NCBI GenBank assembly: GCA_949358305.1
Contig: OX442315.1
Coordinates: forward strand, 34,064,427-34,128,426
Direction: 5' to 3'
Length of the DNA: 64,000 nucleotides
Source: Strigamia acuminata
Lineage: Eukaryota > Arthropoda > Chilopoda > Geophilomorpha > Linotaeniidae
Shown: positions 1-11,983 of the stretch, piece by piece
How the letters are laid out: each line of letters opens with the position of its first letter
How positions within the stretch are numbered: the first letter of the stretch is position 1
Notes under the pieces: model-generated
Databases searched by the model: none
The model's input: only the letters and a program-made list of their open reading frames with translations
What the model was told of the DNA's origin: nothing
Position numbers and translations under genes: made by a program

Positions 1-1487
1 GGTGTAGAACAACTCGGCAATGTCAGCACTAGTGACGCACTTTTTTTTCTAGTCTTATCTGTTGAGTTTATTTTGTCTGCAAAATTGCACGCAACGTTGC
101 GGAATGAGTTAGTTAGAGAAAATCGGAAGTAGTTAGGCTCGTGTGTTGGCAGTAAATTTGATTCGGTTGCTGTTCCGTCGCATTGGGCGTGGTGGAATGA
201 AATGCGAGACAATTTCTGCGCTGTTTACCCATAATTGTAAATGAGTGTAATTGGTAATTTATTATTTACTTGTGCTTGACGCCAACGTTTGTAATTATTC
301 CAATCTCTATGGACGAATTTTTATCATATCACATGCAGTCTGTGCTTTTTAGCCAATAAAATTGCCCCTTTGCTACAAAAACTAACTTGTAAGCGTCATT
401 TAAACTTGTTTACGTGTCTAAATGTAAAATTTAGCATGTAAAATTTTAGTTAGACTGGTGTAATAAATATAAACAAATATACAACTTCTTGCCAAAAAAA
501 TGGCATACTCTATTTTTTGGAACTTTTAATATTTGAAATTTCTCAGAAACTATTTCTCACAAGTAAAAATGGTTTTAGGAGGATTTAAAGGATTGTTAGA
601 GCTATCATTTCGTTAAAAGTTTTTTGAAAAAAAACGAATAGTTAAAGAGAAAAAAATTAAAAACTCCAAAAAGTGACTATTTACAATATTTCTCATAACT
701 TTTAAATAGAATGAGATAAAATTAAAAACTAAACAGATTTGAGACTGTCTATATCTCAGGAAACTTTTCTAAATTGGATGTATGGATCTCCAAGGCCCTC
801 AAAAAAAGGCGTAATGGAGCTAAGCTTATGTAAAGGGGTAGACAACCACTATTTTTCGAAAAATCGTGGCGAGCACAACTGTTGACGAATCAAGTCATAG
901 CTATAACATGTTATAGTACGACACAATAATGCTTCAATGCCAAAGTTTCGTTTCGATTCGTCAACATGGAGTATAGCAAATGTGCGTCATTAAAATAATT
1001 CGTTCATGTCGGACACGAACGTAGCCACTGCCAATGTTTTTATCAAGGTTTTACATTGTGAGGTGGTACTATGTGTGGTAGGATGACAGATGATCAGTGA
1101 TGATGCAGTTTGTCACTTGGTGGAAAGTGATGCACATATAAGTTTGCTGTTTAAGTAAGATTTGCATAGAGTACTTTGGCCTTGTTCCAGAATAATATGC
1201 CAAAAATGTGTGAGTTTATGAACGTGATTATTGGAAAACAATTAAACTTAGGATTACAGTTCTGCAAAGAAACACTTTTTTGGCGTCTTGATTAATTGTT
1301 GTCGTTTTAACTGCTTTGTTTTATGACCCCTTACTTGGGCTTTGGGGTATGCACTGTGGCTTTGCTGTATTCCATACACCAAATAGCCACATGTTAATCT
1401 CATTTCATTCAATAAGCCATCTCTAATCCAGACTGGTTTAAATCAGATAAATCAGAGTAAATGTCTCAAGCATAACATAACCTAACA

Positions 1488-1583
1488 TGGTGAAAAATTT
1501 AATGCACCGGTAGATGAAGTGTGGCGCGGAAGATCGCCTTGCTTAAAAATGGGTCGTGATGCTAAAAAGTTTGCGAGCCCCTG
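1488..1583. mobile_element. 3' fragment of a hAT-type non-autonomous element
   Basis: This segment shares a diverged but obvious sequence with 25265-25352 and 21766-21842: AAAAATTTAATGC, then GATGAAGTG, CGCCTTGCTTAAAAA, and an end resembling AAAAAGTTTGCGAGCCCCTG. The complete copy at 25062-25352 has 8-bp target duplications, which makes this a truncated relative. Confidence 0.6.
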
Positions 1584-2410
1584 ATGTAGATGTAATAGAA
1601 ATACTAGGGCATTCACCAGGGCCACTTTAACCATTGGGCTAAAAGGGCTAAAGGGCGCCAGGCACCTCCTATGGTGAGTCTTCATAAATGTGCAACATAT
1701 ATAACTTGTTTCTATCTCAATTATGACAAAGGGCAAGGGGTACCTGAAACTTTTAGCCCAGGTCACCAAAATGTATTAAGTCAGGCCTGCTGATTGTGGT
1801 AATGATCCAAAGTTAATGTTCAAGATGAATGATATAGCAGAAATAACAATGCGCCTGTACCTGCATTAACTATCAAAAGGATAATTTTTCAGGCACCATT
1901 ATTGGGTCAGCCAGGTGCAATATCTGAGAACTACAAATAATCTTTCAGACGTTAATAGCAATCAGGAATGATTCGAAGTTCTTTTTTTATTTTTGAATTT
2001 CATGTAAAGAAACGGAAAGCTTCGAAATTGATTTCTAATTTACTGGGTGATCAAACATGATTCCTCCATTTTCTAGAAATCTTTACTGGTTGTAGAAATC
2101 GATTTATTAATTTTCTAGGAGCTTCAAGATTGGTTGTTGTTTTTTTTTTACTTTCGTGCCAGCAGTTACCGTTCAAACTAAACTAAAGATTTTGTAAAAT
2201 TGCGTTTGGAAAGTCATTTTCTTTTGTACTGGTATCTAAATAATTGCATAAATCCATTAAGCAAATAAGAATTAATAACAATGCCATTTTACAAACATTT
2301 ACTAGGCAGTTAACATGCAAAACAACTAAGCTTAGATAATAAAATGAACAATAAAAGCATTTAAAAATAAATTAGTCTACTTGCAAAATCCATTCAAATC
2401 AGGCATTAGA

Positions 2411-2676
2411 GAGTTTGCGGACATACCTTTTTCCTTATAAATGGCCATCCTTATGACCTTATGGCATCGTAAACATAAGGATGGACTGTAAGCATAAGGG
2501 AAATGGATTTTTATGAGAGTATCTTATAAAATAAGATGTCGTTTTCTTATGATTTCTCAAAATTTCTCAAAAGGTTATAAGGAAACTTGCCGCAACCAAG
2601 TTCGTAACCTCACAAGGTTATAACACTATATCAAAAGAACCAATTTTTATAAGGAAAAAGGCATGTCCGCAAACAC
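2411..2676. mobile_element. MITE with terminal inverted repeats (GTTTGCGGACAT family)
   Basis: The left end reads GTTTGCGGACATACC followed by TTTTTCCTTATAA. The right end is its inverse complement, TTATAAGGAAAAAGG then ATGTCCGCAAAC, giving terminal inverted repeats of about 30 bp with one or two mismatches. The interior has a second inverted pair (CCATCCTTATG and CATAAGGATGG), so the whole element could fold into a long hairpin. There is no coding capacity. The superfamily cannot be assigned because no target-site duplication is clear. Confidence 0.75.
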
Positions 2677-2974
2677 ACTATAATTTGATTCCTCCGTTGG
2701 ACTAGTGCCAATAGAGCATCAACGATCCTTCAGTGTTTTACAACTGACATGCAGAGTTGTAAAACATTTACGGTTGTCTCTATTTAACTTGAAAAGTGGC
2801 TACCGATTGTCTGCTCTCAGTCTCAGTGGGCAAGCGCATTGAGTGTAGACAAACAAAACATGCTTGACTGCAATTTTAAACGCTTTCTAGAGTTTCTAAA
2901 TTTATTGCAGTTAAAGAGCCTTTAAACAAAATGCTATCAAAAATATGCATTTAGACCGGTGAAAGAAGATAAAC

Positions 2975-3436
2975 TATACTCAGACTCACCATAAGAGACA
3001 CACCACTAACACCAGTTCCTATTGGCCGAGCCCACAGGAAACTGTGGCCGAGCCTATTTACTACTTACTGTTGCCTGTATTATTCTACCAGGAAAAGTAG
3101 GTTTGTTGTGATTGTAATTACTTTGATTATTTTCGGTGTTTGAAAAGATGTAAATTGACTTATATGTTGTAATAAAATATTTTAAAAAGTCTGGAAGCAA
3201 TGTGTTATGTTTTAACTTCTTCAAATTACATGATTATTTAGTTCATTAAATTTATCGGTTTCTTTCTCCAGCTGGATTTCAAATGTACGATTGATTGTTA
3301 TGTCTGGACACAAAATGGCTTCCCGTAACTCAAGCGTTTGTATTTTGGCCTACTTTTTGTAGCCCTACACCAGTAATAGGCTCGGCCAATAGGAACTGGT
3401 GTTAGTGGTGTGTCTCTTATGGTGAGTCTGAGTATA
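2975..3436. mobile_element. MITE / fold-back element with nearly perfect inverted repeats of about 57 bp
   Basis: TATACTCAGACTCACC at 2975 and the following bases to about 3031 recur as a perfect inverse complement at about 3380-3436 (ending GGTGAGTCTGAGTATA). The termini are flanked by TA, compatible with a Tc1/mariner-type TA target duplication. The element is about 462 bp with no ORF. The left arm carries a small internal repeat (GGCCGAGCC twice). The near-identity of the arms suggests recent insertion or ongoing gene conversion (inference). Confidence 0.85.
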
Positions 3437-6224
3437 ATGCTTTCTGACAGCAGGATTTTCAAATTTCAAGTTTCAGGTTTTAAAGTGGTGTAATATTTCT
3501 TCATTTTTTGAATTCCCACCAATTTCAGAAAACCCACTTATTAGACACTCTAACTTGGAGATGGCTGCTAATCTAACTCAGGGACAATGTGTCAAGGGGC
3601 CTTAATTCCATCCTGATGATCATACTTCAAACTTACTTGCTAAACAGGCACTCAGAATGCTTGATCAACACGAACTCGGTATGACGTCTCATGTAGCGAC
3701 TTTTCCATTGGTTGGCTGGAATTTTTTCCTAACCAGGCGCTTCTGTACGTAAGGGACTACATTTCTTCAGCGTGAGATGATGCTTACTTTCTGAACCTTG
3801 ATGCTAGTGTAGTGAAAATCATGTCTTGTGTTAAAATACGATAACTTATGAATGAAGCACGACTTTTATCATTGCGAAACGGTTGTCACTTTTGCTTTGC
3901 TGATAACAGGTTGCGTGTCACTTCCTGTGACTGATAAGAGTTCTGTTAACTACAAAACATTCAATTGAGCCGAGTGAAATGCTAACCTTGCAACAACTGT
4001 TAAAAAAGATGTGAAATTTTTGTTAGCGGAAAGCCGCCAAAATGCAACGCACACCACAGACAAGAAATGTCAGGAAAACAATATGTCATGTCTCATTTGA
4101 TTTCATGTAAGTGGATAATGCGAATGTGCAACGGGTTAAAATTTGAAAACAGGGTTTCTCCATAGAGGCATCTCCGTTGGAACCAGTCACGGCCAATTGA
4201 ATCAACAAACAAATGGGCATGAATCATGAATGAAGAAAGGCATGAAAGTTTTGCAAGCATTATGCTATACTTCTCTACCCATTCCAATATTGGCCGGCTT
4301 CCAAATACGAAAAAGACAAGTCAAAGCTCTGCTTGTATATCACTCATCACAGTTGAAGAAGTAAGATAAGAGATGGAATCTACTACTTTCCATCAACTAT
4401 TCTCCATTTTTTTTGCTTCTGGGAGTTGTTTGTGTCCTTTGAACTGGAGAATTTGTTGACTTGGGAATCAATGTTTAAAAAATTAAAATCCGAGTTACCA
4501 GTACCGCTAAATATTGCATGCGGTCAAAGTTTCACGAGCCAACTTATATCATTAATACTTCAGAGAAGGTTTATTAATGCCAAATACTCAGCTGGCACAA
4601 TGATATTTACACGTTCAATTGAACTAAAAAATATCCAGAGTACAAATGAAACTATCGGTGATTTTATTTGCACTCGGGTTATTCGGTAAGGCAATGTCTC
4701 ATGCTAAGGACAACACCAAATAATCTAAAATATTTGGTTAATTCAATGACAAATAGATTCATTATAGTTATTCGAACGAATAGGAAGCATACCAAACATT
4801 AGAAATGAAAATTGGTTATATTTTTGATGATTTAGCGCACATGGTCTCAAACTTTTTTCCAGCGTAAATGACATTTTTTAAACAATTTTTTTTTATTTCT
4901 TAAATTTGGTTAGAGTTATTATCTTATAATTTTAAACAATGCTTTATTGTCATTATATAAACCTGTAAATAAATTTTCAAGTCAAAATTTAACTTGCAAC
5001 TAAGAAACCTAAGGTGGTCTCAAACTTTTTTCCACCACTCTAGTGGCAAATTATCAGGATAATTTTTCCCTCTTGCTTGCTGATTGGCTGCTTCGGCATT
5101 TCCCATTGGTCGACCAATCGGGAACAAATTATCGATAATCTTTTTTTGCACTGACGACATCACTCGTCGGTTTTCGATCAAGCACCGGAAAAATTTATCC
5201 TGATAATTTTGAATTCAAGACATCTGATTGGCTGATTCGGCACTTCTCCATTGGTCGAGAACCGGCGAGTGATATTATCACTGGAATGGTGTATTTCCCG
5301 TCACCTAAAATATTAAAGATAACAAATTGATCCGTTACTTGCACGAGTGCTTTCAGTTCGGTTATGATGGGTAATAACGTGACCAAAACCGCTCTTGCAA
5401 ACAACATTATCAATTTGTCATGTTCTCTGATATTTTAAAATTCAAACTTAAAGTTTTGAAATGTGTCTTGATTAATTGGCACTAGAGTGAGCGTGTAACT
5501 GTGGTTGGCAGAAGCCCACAAATTCCTATCGGATGAAAAACGTTGGACACTTATCAACTTCGGAGTACTTCTTTAATACTCTAGTGGGTTAAGTATTGCT
5601 CTTTGGTTACAGAACAGCAGTTTGGTAATAAAAAACAAATAAGACCAACACTCATGACATTGCAACAGTAAAAAAAAATTGGCACATGCCCATATGACAC
5701 GAGGATAGTGGCGCTAGCCTCTAACAGAGTATAGTGTACACACACAGCTAATTAAATCTGATTCAATATTCATCTTAGATATGAATCGCTCATGTTTTAT
5801 TCACATCGACCGTTCGTGGCTGATCTAGCAATGTTTTTTAAATCTTTGTCATTTGTTTTATTTAATAAGATGAAAGTAAAAAAATTAATATTTATGAAAT
5901 TCAACCGTTTGTATGCGTAAAATTTGATTTCCTGCAATTTCTTTCAACAAATTTGGCTCGAATAAATGTTTAATTTGTTGAAAAAAAATTGCGGAAAATT
6001 GGAGTTTTCAAATCCCAGTGCAGATTTATAGATGGAGGGTCAATTTTTGGATGATGGGACACTACGGACATTATTAATGCCATCAATTGTACCATAGCAG
6101 ATGAGTTTAATTTGTCCCGTTCTACAATTTTCAACAATTTTAAAGAATTGGGATAAAATTAAGATGAAACTTGCATGTTTATGAATAAATAATATTGTTT
6201 ATGATGAAATTTAAATTTTTTTTT

Positions 6225-6291
6225 TTATTCGTTATAACGAATAGATTTTTCCGGTCCCTTTCGATTCGTTATAAAGAGTTTTGATTGTATT
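6225..6291. mobile_element. pogo/Tigger-like terminal fragment
   Basis: It contains TCGTTATAACGAAT and GATTCGTTATAAAGAGTTTT ending near TTGTA. This is the same terminal sequence as the complete element at 38244-38425 and the copies near 30724-31136. Only one end is preserved. Confidence 0.5.
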
Positions 6292-6428
6292 TTGTTCGCC
6301 AAGTTGTCAAGGACTTTAGATCGGTTACCCAGACTCCATTACTGGTTGTGAATGGGCCCTTATAACAGTTCAAGTTTCAGGGCCCCAGCAGATCCGCCTG
6401 TGTGCGTAAAATTTGATGTTTGTCCATA

Positions 6429-6769
6429 GAATTCGAGTTTTACTCACAGAATTCAACTTTTACTCACAGAATTCGACTTTTACTAACAAAATTCGACTTT
6501 TACTCACAGAATTATACTCTTACTAACAAAATTCGATTTTTACACAAGAATTTCGATTTTTACACAAGAAATTCAATTTTTACTCAAGAAATTCGATTTT
6601 TACACAAGAAATTCGATTTTTTACACAAGAAATTCGATTTTTACACAAGAAATTCGATTTTTACACAAGAAATTCGATTTTTACACAAGAAATTCGATTT
6701 TTACACAAGAAATTCGATTTTTACACAAGAAATTCGATTTTTACACAAGACTTTCGACTTTTATACAAA
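6429..6769. repeat. Minisatellite, 20-bp unit, about 17 copies
   Basis: The unit is close to AATTCGATTTTTACACAAGA. Early copies (6429-6540) are diverged (ACTCACAGAATTCGACTTTT) and later copies (6600-6750) are almost identical, as expected from expansion at one edge. The repeat leaves one frame open and creates a spurious 118-codon ORF. It lies just upstream of the first recognised GABA-B receptor exon. Confidence 0.9.
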
Positions 6770-7086
6770 AGAATAATGAAATGGCCACTTTACACGAAGA
6801 AATTTCCATTCTCTTTTTATGTCTGTTCAGTCTTAATGATAAAAATAAACTCCTTCAACAACAATAGCATTGTGTGCATTCATTCTGCGCGAACAAAGCC
6901 CCAGTGCTTAACCCTATCAATTTAGGACATGTTGATGGTTATGTTAGCAAATCTCATTCACACCTGTCAAGTGATAACATTGTTCCCACGAACAAGGATT
7001 AAAGTGTCATTGTGTATTACTCCTAATAATAACAAACATTGTTTATAAAATTTGATTTTTTTTTTTGTTTTTTAAATAATTTTTAG

Positions 7087-10000
7087 TGCGAGCCTGGACT
7101 AGGTGCAAGTGTCATGTACGATCTTCTTTACAATCCACCACAAAAACTGATGCTTTTATGCGGGTGCAGTATTGTTTGTACAACCGTTGGCGAAGCCGCT
7201 AAGATGTGGAATTTAGTCGTGGTAAGTTGTTTTTACTTTTCCCTCTCTAATGGACGAGGTGATTTCGTGAAAAAGCCACGTCACTTTACTCGGCTGAAAT
7301 GCGTGTGAGGTCAAACGCATTAACTCCGAGCTAGGCCTATTTTAAAAAACAAGTCGGGCATTTCAATTCACATGTTAACACCAATTTACGAGGGTTAATG
7401 TGTTTGAAAAATAAGTTTTACACATTAAATTTATTGAAAATACAATTTTTCATTTGAAAATTTATGTTCTACTCGTGTGTAAACGTGTTTTCAACAAACT
7501 GTACGCGTTAATATTGTGTAAATGACTTCACACGAATTTAAAATACAATTTTACATTCGAAAACTTTTGTTTTACACGTTAAATTTGTGTAAATTAATTC
7601 ACTCGTGTTTAAAATATAATTTCATATATGAAAATGTATGTTTTACACGTTTGTGAATGTGTTTACAAGTGTGTAAATGTGTTCACACGTGTGAAAATGC
7701 GTTTCCACATGTTGGTTGCTTCGTACTCTTTAACATCTGCCTGAACAAATTCAAGTGTTTACTTAAATCGGATTAAGAGTTAAATTGTTGCAATATGAGT
7801 GGAAATTAATTTGACAAATCCTCTTTTCGTTCAAGTTAGTAATTGTTTACTTTTTGGCAAATCTCCAGCGCTCCATTCTAAGCGTTTCCTGCTTCATTAA
7901 AGTGAACAGTCGATTCGCCAAATATGAAATATCAAGTGTCCACTGCTTTTCTTGTCGCATTTGAATAGAAAAAGGAAGTGACGAATATTACGATCACCAA
8001 ATAAAACAAAATGATTGTCGTTCTGCCCAGGTTTCCTACGGCGCCAGTTCTCCCGCCTTGTCGAACCGGGCTCGCTTCGAGACTTTCTTCCGGACCCACC
8101 CGTCAGCGACGGTCCACAACCCGACACGAATAAGGATCTTCCAAAGGTTTGGTTGGAAACGGGTGGCCATTCTACAACAAGCGGAAGAAGTTTTCATATC
8201 CGTAATTTATCACTATTTTTATTATTTTTTATTTTTTTAAAATCTTTATTTCTCTCGGGCATTCTCAACTACCGTAGTATTCTCTTGTCTATTGCTTCGC
8301 TGTGCCGTTGTAAGTCGACGTTTATCTGTGGCACACTTTAGCTTTGCTTTTAAAGCTTGGCAGTTCGGCTTATCTGCAGAGAAAATAGTAAATCTGCGTT
8401 ATAAATTCTGAAACGTGCATTTATTTTAGAAATAAGAATCAACTCGAGTGTTCATTAGAAATCACTATATAAGTTAGCAGAAAAATTAACTAGCGGTACT
8501 GTATTTCTCGTATTGATTGACACGAAGATTATTCGCAATATGTCACGCTAAACTCCTCGTAAACAGTTTTCGCTTCCGTGTCGTGTTACGGAAACGATTT
8601 AATAAACACGAGGCATTAAAAAAATTATATAAATTATAAATTTTATTTTTTTGCGTAATATTCACAGAAAGGGAGAATTGAGTTGGCACGCACCCGTTTG
8701 GTGCACCGTTCCACTAAAAGGTGGAGAGTAAACAGAAAATATGGCGGCTGAGCTAGAGCGCCATTAGTGAGAAAAGTGACTATGGACAAATCTGATAAAA
8801 ATGCAGCGCGCCACCTGTTTTAGACTTTTCGGGAAACGTGTATTTTAATATTGTAATAAATATTTGGCTATTAATTTATTTTCCAGACAGTTGAAGATTT
8901 AGAAAGTAGGTGTAAAGAGGAAGGCATCGAGATTATTACGCGGCAAAGTTTTCTAACTGATCCAACCGATGCTGTGCGCAATTTAAGAGTAAGTATGTGA
9001 AGAATTCGAATTATATTTGATTGATCGATTGTTTTATTTAGAGGCAAGATGCACGAATTATTATCGGTTTGTTTTACGTGGCGGAAGCCCGAAGAGTTCT
9101 GTGCGAAGTGAGTTACGTTTACCAAATACAGAAATAAACTTTCAGAAATTCGACGTTTTAAACACAAAAAAACACACACCGTAAATGCTCTTATAGAACG
9201 CGGGTGTTCTATTGACAGAACCTAAATTATTTAATGTTCTCGATGAATTTAGACATTTACTTTAGCCGGTTTGTTCAATTTAGTCATTGCGGTTAATTTA
9301 GATATTCAGTGGTTTTGGTAAATGTCAATTTCGCCTCGCGTTGATTCTGTTAAAGCATTTACGGTATGCAAATGTCATTTGGGATCGTCCGGACTCTGAG
9401 AATTGAAAATCCCTTATTAATCCGACTAAATCTCTTCAGATTTACAAATCCAAAATGTTCGGCAAACAATACGTGTGGTTTTTCATCGGCTGGTACGAGG
9501 ATAATTGGTACAGAGTCCCCGATAAACAAATCAATTGCACCATCGATCAAATGAAGGAAGCTGCCGAGGGTCACCTAACCACGGAAGCCCTGATGCTCAA
9601 CCAAGACAGCAAACGAACCATATCTGGAATGGTACGAATAAAAATACATTTTGACATTGAGTAAATATTTGTTCTCATCTCGCAGACATCTCAAGAGTTC
9701 ATCCAAAGGTTAGACGAAGAATTAATCAAAGATGGCTACAACGACAGCAAGCCAGAGGGCTACCAGGAAGCGCCACTCGCGTACGACGCCATTTGGGCCG
9801 TCGCGTTGGCGTTGGATAAAACGATGAAGCAGTTGGAGAAGAGCAATATGAAATTGGAGGATTTCAATTACACGAATAAGTTTATTGCCGATCAGATTTA
9901 CTCGGCGATGAACAGCACCTCTTTTCTAGGCGTTTCGGTGCGTGCGTGTGATTGGTCGCTTTTGATTTTTCTAAATTTCGGTTTGTTTTTTTTTTTAGGG

Positions 10001-11983
10001 TAGCGTTGCGTTTTCGGCCAAAGGAGATCGAATTGCGTGGACTTTGATTGAACAAATGAGAGGTATCGATGTCATTGACTACTAAGCAGATTTTTTTTTG
10101 TTGGCGAAAGTAATGGGATAATATAACTTTAAATTTAAAATTGTTTCAGGTGGTCAATACCATCAACTCGGTTTCTACGACACTAGAACTGAAAATTTAT
10201 CTTGGTCTAATGAAGTTGTGTGGATAGGTAAAAATCATAAATTATTGCACAAAGTGATTATTTTAATTTTTTTTTTTTTATTTTTTTTTGTTTCTTAGGA
10301 GGACGGCCACCTAGAGATCAAACAATAGTAATGCCTCAACTGAGAAATGTTTCTTTGCCCTTGTTTATTGGGATGGGTGTTGTGTCAATACTTGGAATCG
10401 TAATAGCTATAGGTCTATTGATTTTCACCGTTCTGTTCGGAAGCAGGCGGTAATTTATGAATCACTACGTGCATTCCAACAGTGTACTAAGGATTGAAAT
10501 TGACTTTTTGTTGCAGATTCATCGAGCTGTCCCATCCAGTGTGCAACATGATCACTTTAATAGGGATCATCATGTGTCTGCTGAGCGTCATCTTTTTAGG
10601 CATTGATGGCCGTTTTGTTACTCCCAATCAGTATCCGATAGTATGCCAAGCGAGAGCTTGGATACTCACACTAGGATTTACTCTGGCTTATGGCTCCATG
10701 TTTACGAAGATATGGAGAGTCCATCGGATAACTACAAAAACCAAACACGATCCTAAAAAGAAAATAGTAATTTTTTGCTCGTTTTACGTACTCGTGTTTT
10801 TGTGGCGTTTCAATTTTTTTTTTTTTTGTATTTTTCGCAGTCACGGGTCGATAACCGGAAATTATTCGGGATGCTTGGAGTCATGGTTGCCATGGATCTT
10901 GTTATTCTTTTAGTTTGGCAGATTTTGGATCCGCTTCAGAGAACAATCGAAATATTTACATTGGAAGAGAACATCAACGAAGAAGAAGACATTCGGCTCG
11001 AGCCGCAATTAGAGCATTGCGAATCGGAAAATAATATTATTTGGTTTGGTAAATTGATTAAAATTGCTTAAAATTGCTTAAAATCTTAAGAATGTAATAA
11101 TTGTCGTGTTTAAATCCAGGAATATTGTACGGATATAAAGGATTGCTGCTTATATTTGGCATTTTCCTCGCGTACGAAACGAGAAGTATAAAAGTGAAGC
11201 AAATTAACGATTCCCGCTACGTTGGGATGAGCATTTATAACGTTGTTGTAAGAACTGATCGACTAAATGATTTAAATCTTTAACTAATTGTGTTTGTTTC
11301 TTAGGTATTATGTATGATCACTGCCCCTGTCACTCTAGTAATAAGCAGCCAACAAGATGCGAGTTTTGCATTCGTGGCTTTGGCCATTATATTTTGTTGT
11401 TTTCTTTCAATGGCGTTAGTTTATGGGCCGAAGGTTAAACAGTTTGTAAAATTCAACAACCTAGATTTTATTTTTCGTGTTTACAAACAGGTGACCGAAC
11501 TAATACATCATCCGAGAGACCGAGCGGAAAGTAGACACTTAACTGATTCCCTACCAAGTAAAGAAGAGGAAGAGAAACATCAAAAGTTAATCGCAGAAAA
11601 CGAAGAACTCAAAAGACTCATTCAAGAAGTAGGAGAAAACACGAAAACGTCATTTGCGGGTTTATAAAATTTTATTCTTTCTCACGCAGCAAGAAGATAA
11701 AATTCGAATGTTGAATCACCGCTTACAGGAAAAGCGCGCTCAACAAGTGAAAACCGGCGTAGCGCAAGATGGCGGCGACAGAGGTAATAACGGCTGCAGT
11801 GCACCGACAGTTGACCCATCCGCGCCCACCGTCGAGTCGCTCACGTTCGACGGCGGCTTACCTGCGATCCAGAAGGAGGTGGTGGTCGTCGATCTTAATT
11901 CGGACTCTGCCATCACTGTGGGAATGACGAGGAGTACGCGCGCTTCTCCGTCGGATTTTGAACTCTCCGAGTCGTATTTGTGA
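7087..11983 (+). CDS. GABBR1: GABA-B receptor subunit 1, 3' part (5' exons not seen)
   Basis: Class C G-protein-coupled receptor for GABA, acting at the plasma membrane as a heterodimer with subunit 2. Fifteen exons: 7087-7221, 8031-8201, 8887-8988, 9042-9107, 9440-9631, 9686-9937, 9999-10062, 10150-10227, 10299-10449, 10517-10766, 10841-11048, 11120-11247, 11305-11433, 11491-11628, 11690-11983. Phases close to give 785 residues and a TGA. The extracellular LIVBP-like domain occupies the first ~355 residues; motifs [22 protein letters not shown] and [12 protein letters not shown] match the subunit-1 GABA pocket. Seven membrane segments follow ([24 protein letters not shown]), then a Glu/Lys-rich coiled coil expected to pair with subunit 2. 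The 57-base in-frame segment 11434-11490 is treated as an intron because removing it restores the conserved join [11 protein letters not shown]. Roughly the first 100 residues, including any signal peptide, are missing. A poly(A) signal AATAAA lies at 12035. Confidence 0.93.
7380..7700. repeat. Old, degenerate repeat in a GABA-B receptor intron
   Basis: Blocks resembling AAAATACAATTTTACATT and GTTTTACACGTT recur at about 7436, 7541 and 7612, interspersed with GTGTAAATGTGTT-type words. Spacing is irregular (about 105 and 71 bp). It fills most of the first visible intron (7222-8030). No function is evident. Confidence 0.45.
9178..9365. mobile_element. Short inverted-repeat element inside a GABA-B receptor intron
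   Basis: The left end ACCGTAAATGCTCTTATAGAAC and right end TTCTGTTAAAGCATTTACGGT are inverse complements over about 22 bp with a few mismatches. The element is 188 bp and almost fills intron 9108-9439. It has no ORF and is not seen elsewhere in the window. Confidence 0.65.

Larger units (their letters stand above)
1..7086. other. Repeat-rich non-coding stretch upstream of the first recognised GABA-B receptor exon
   Basis: No exon with a recognisable protein family was found on either strand. The first visible receptor exon is internal (phase 0, acceptor at 7085-7086), so the 5' exons must lie here or outside the window. I searched for the missing start of the ligand-binding domain and did not find it. 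The stretch holds a hAT-type fragment (1488-1583), two inverted-repeat elements (2411-2676 and 2975-3436), a diverged pair of direct repeats around 5042-5110 and 5199-5275 (both contain GATTGGCTG and CCATTGGTCGA), a pogo-like fragment (6225-6291) and a 20-bp minisatellite (6429-6769). Short ORFs here look like chance. Confidence 0.6.

Noticed and set aside
6420-6776. 118-codon ORF with repeated FDFYTQEIR-like sequence
   Set aside because: Produced by the 20-bp minisatellite; unit length is not a multiple of 3 and the frame is open only by chance composition.
11434-11490. 57-base in-frame stretch as receptor coding sequence
   Set aside because: It has GT and AG at its ends, and removing it gives the join seen in insect orthologues; retention remains possible as a minor isoform.
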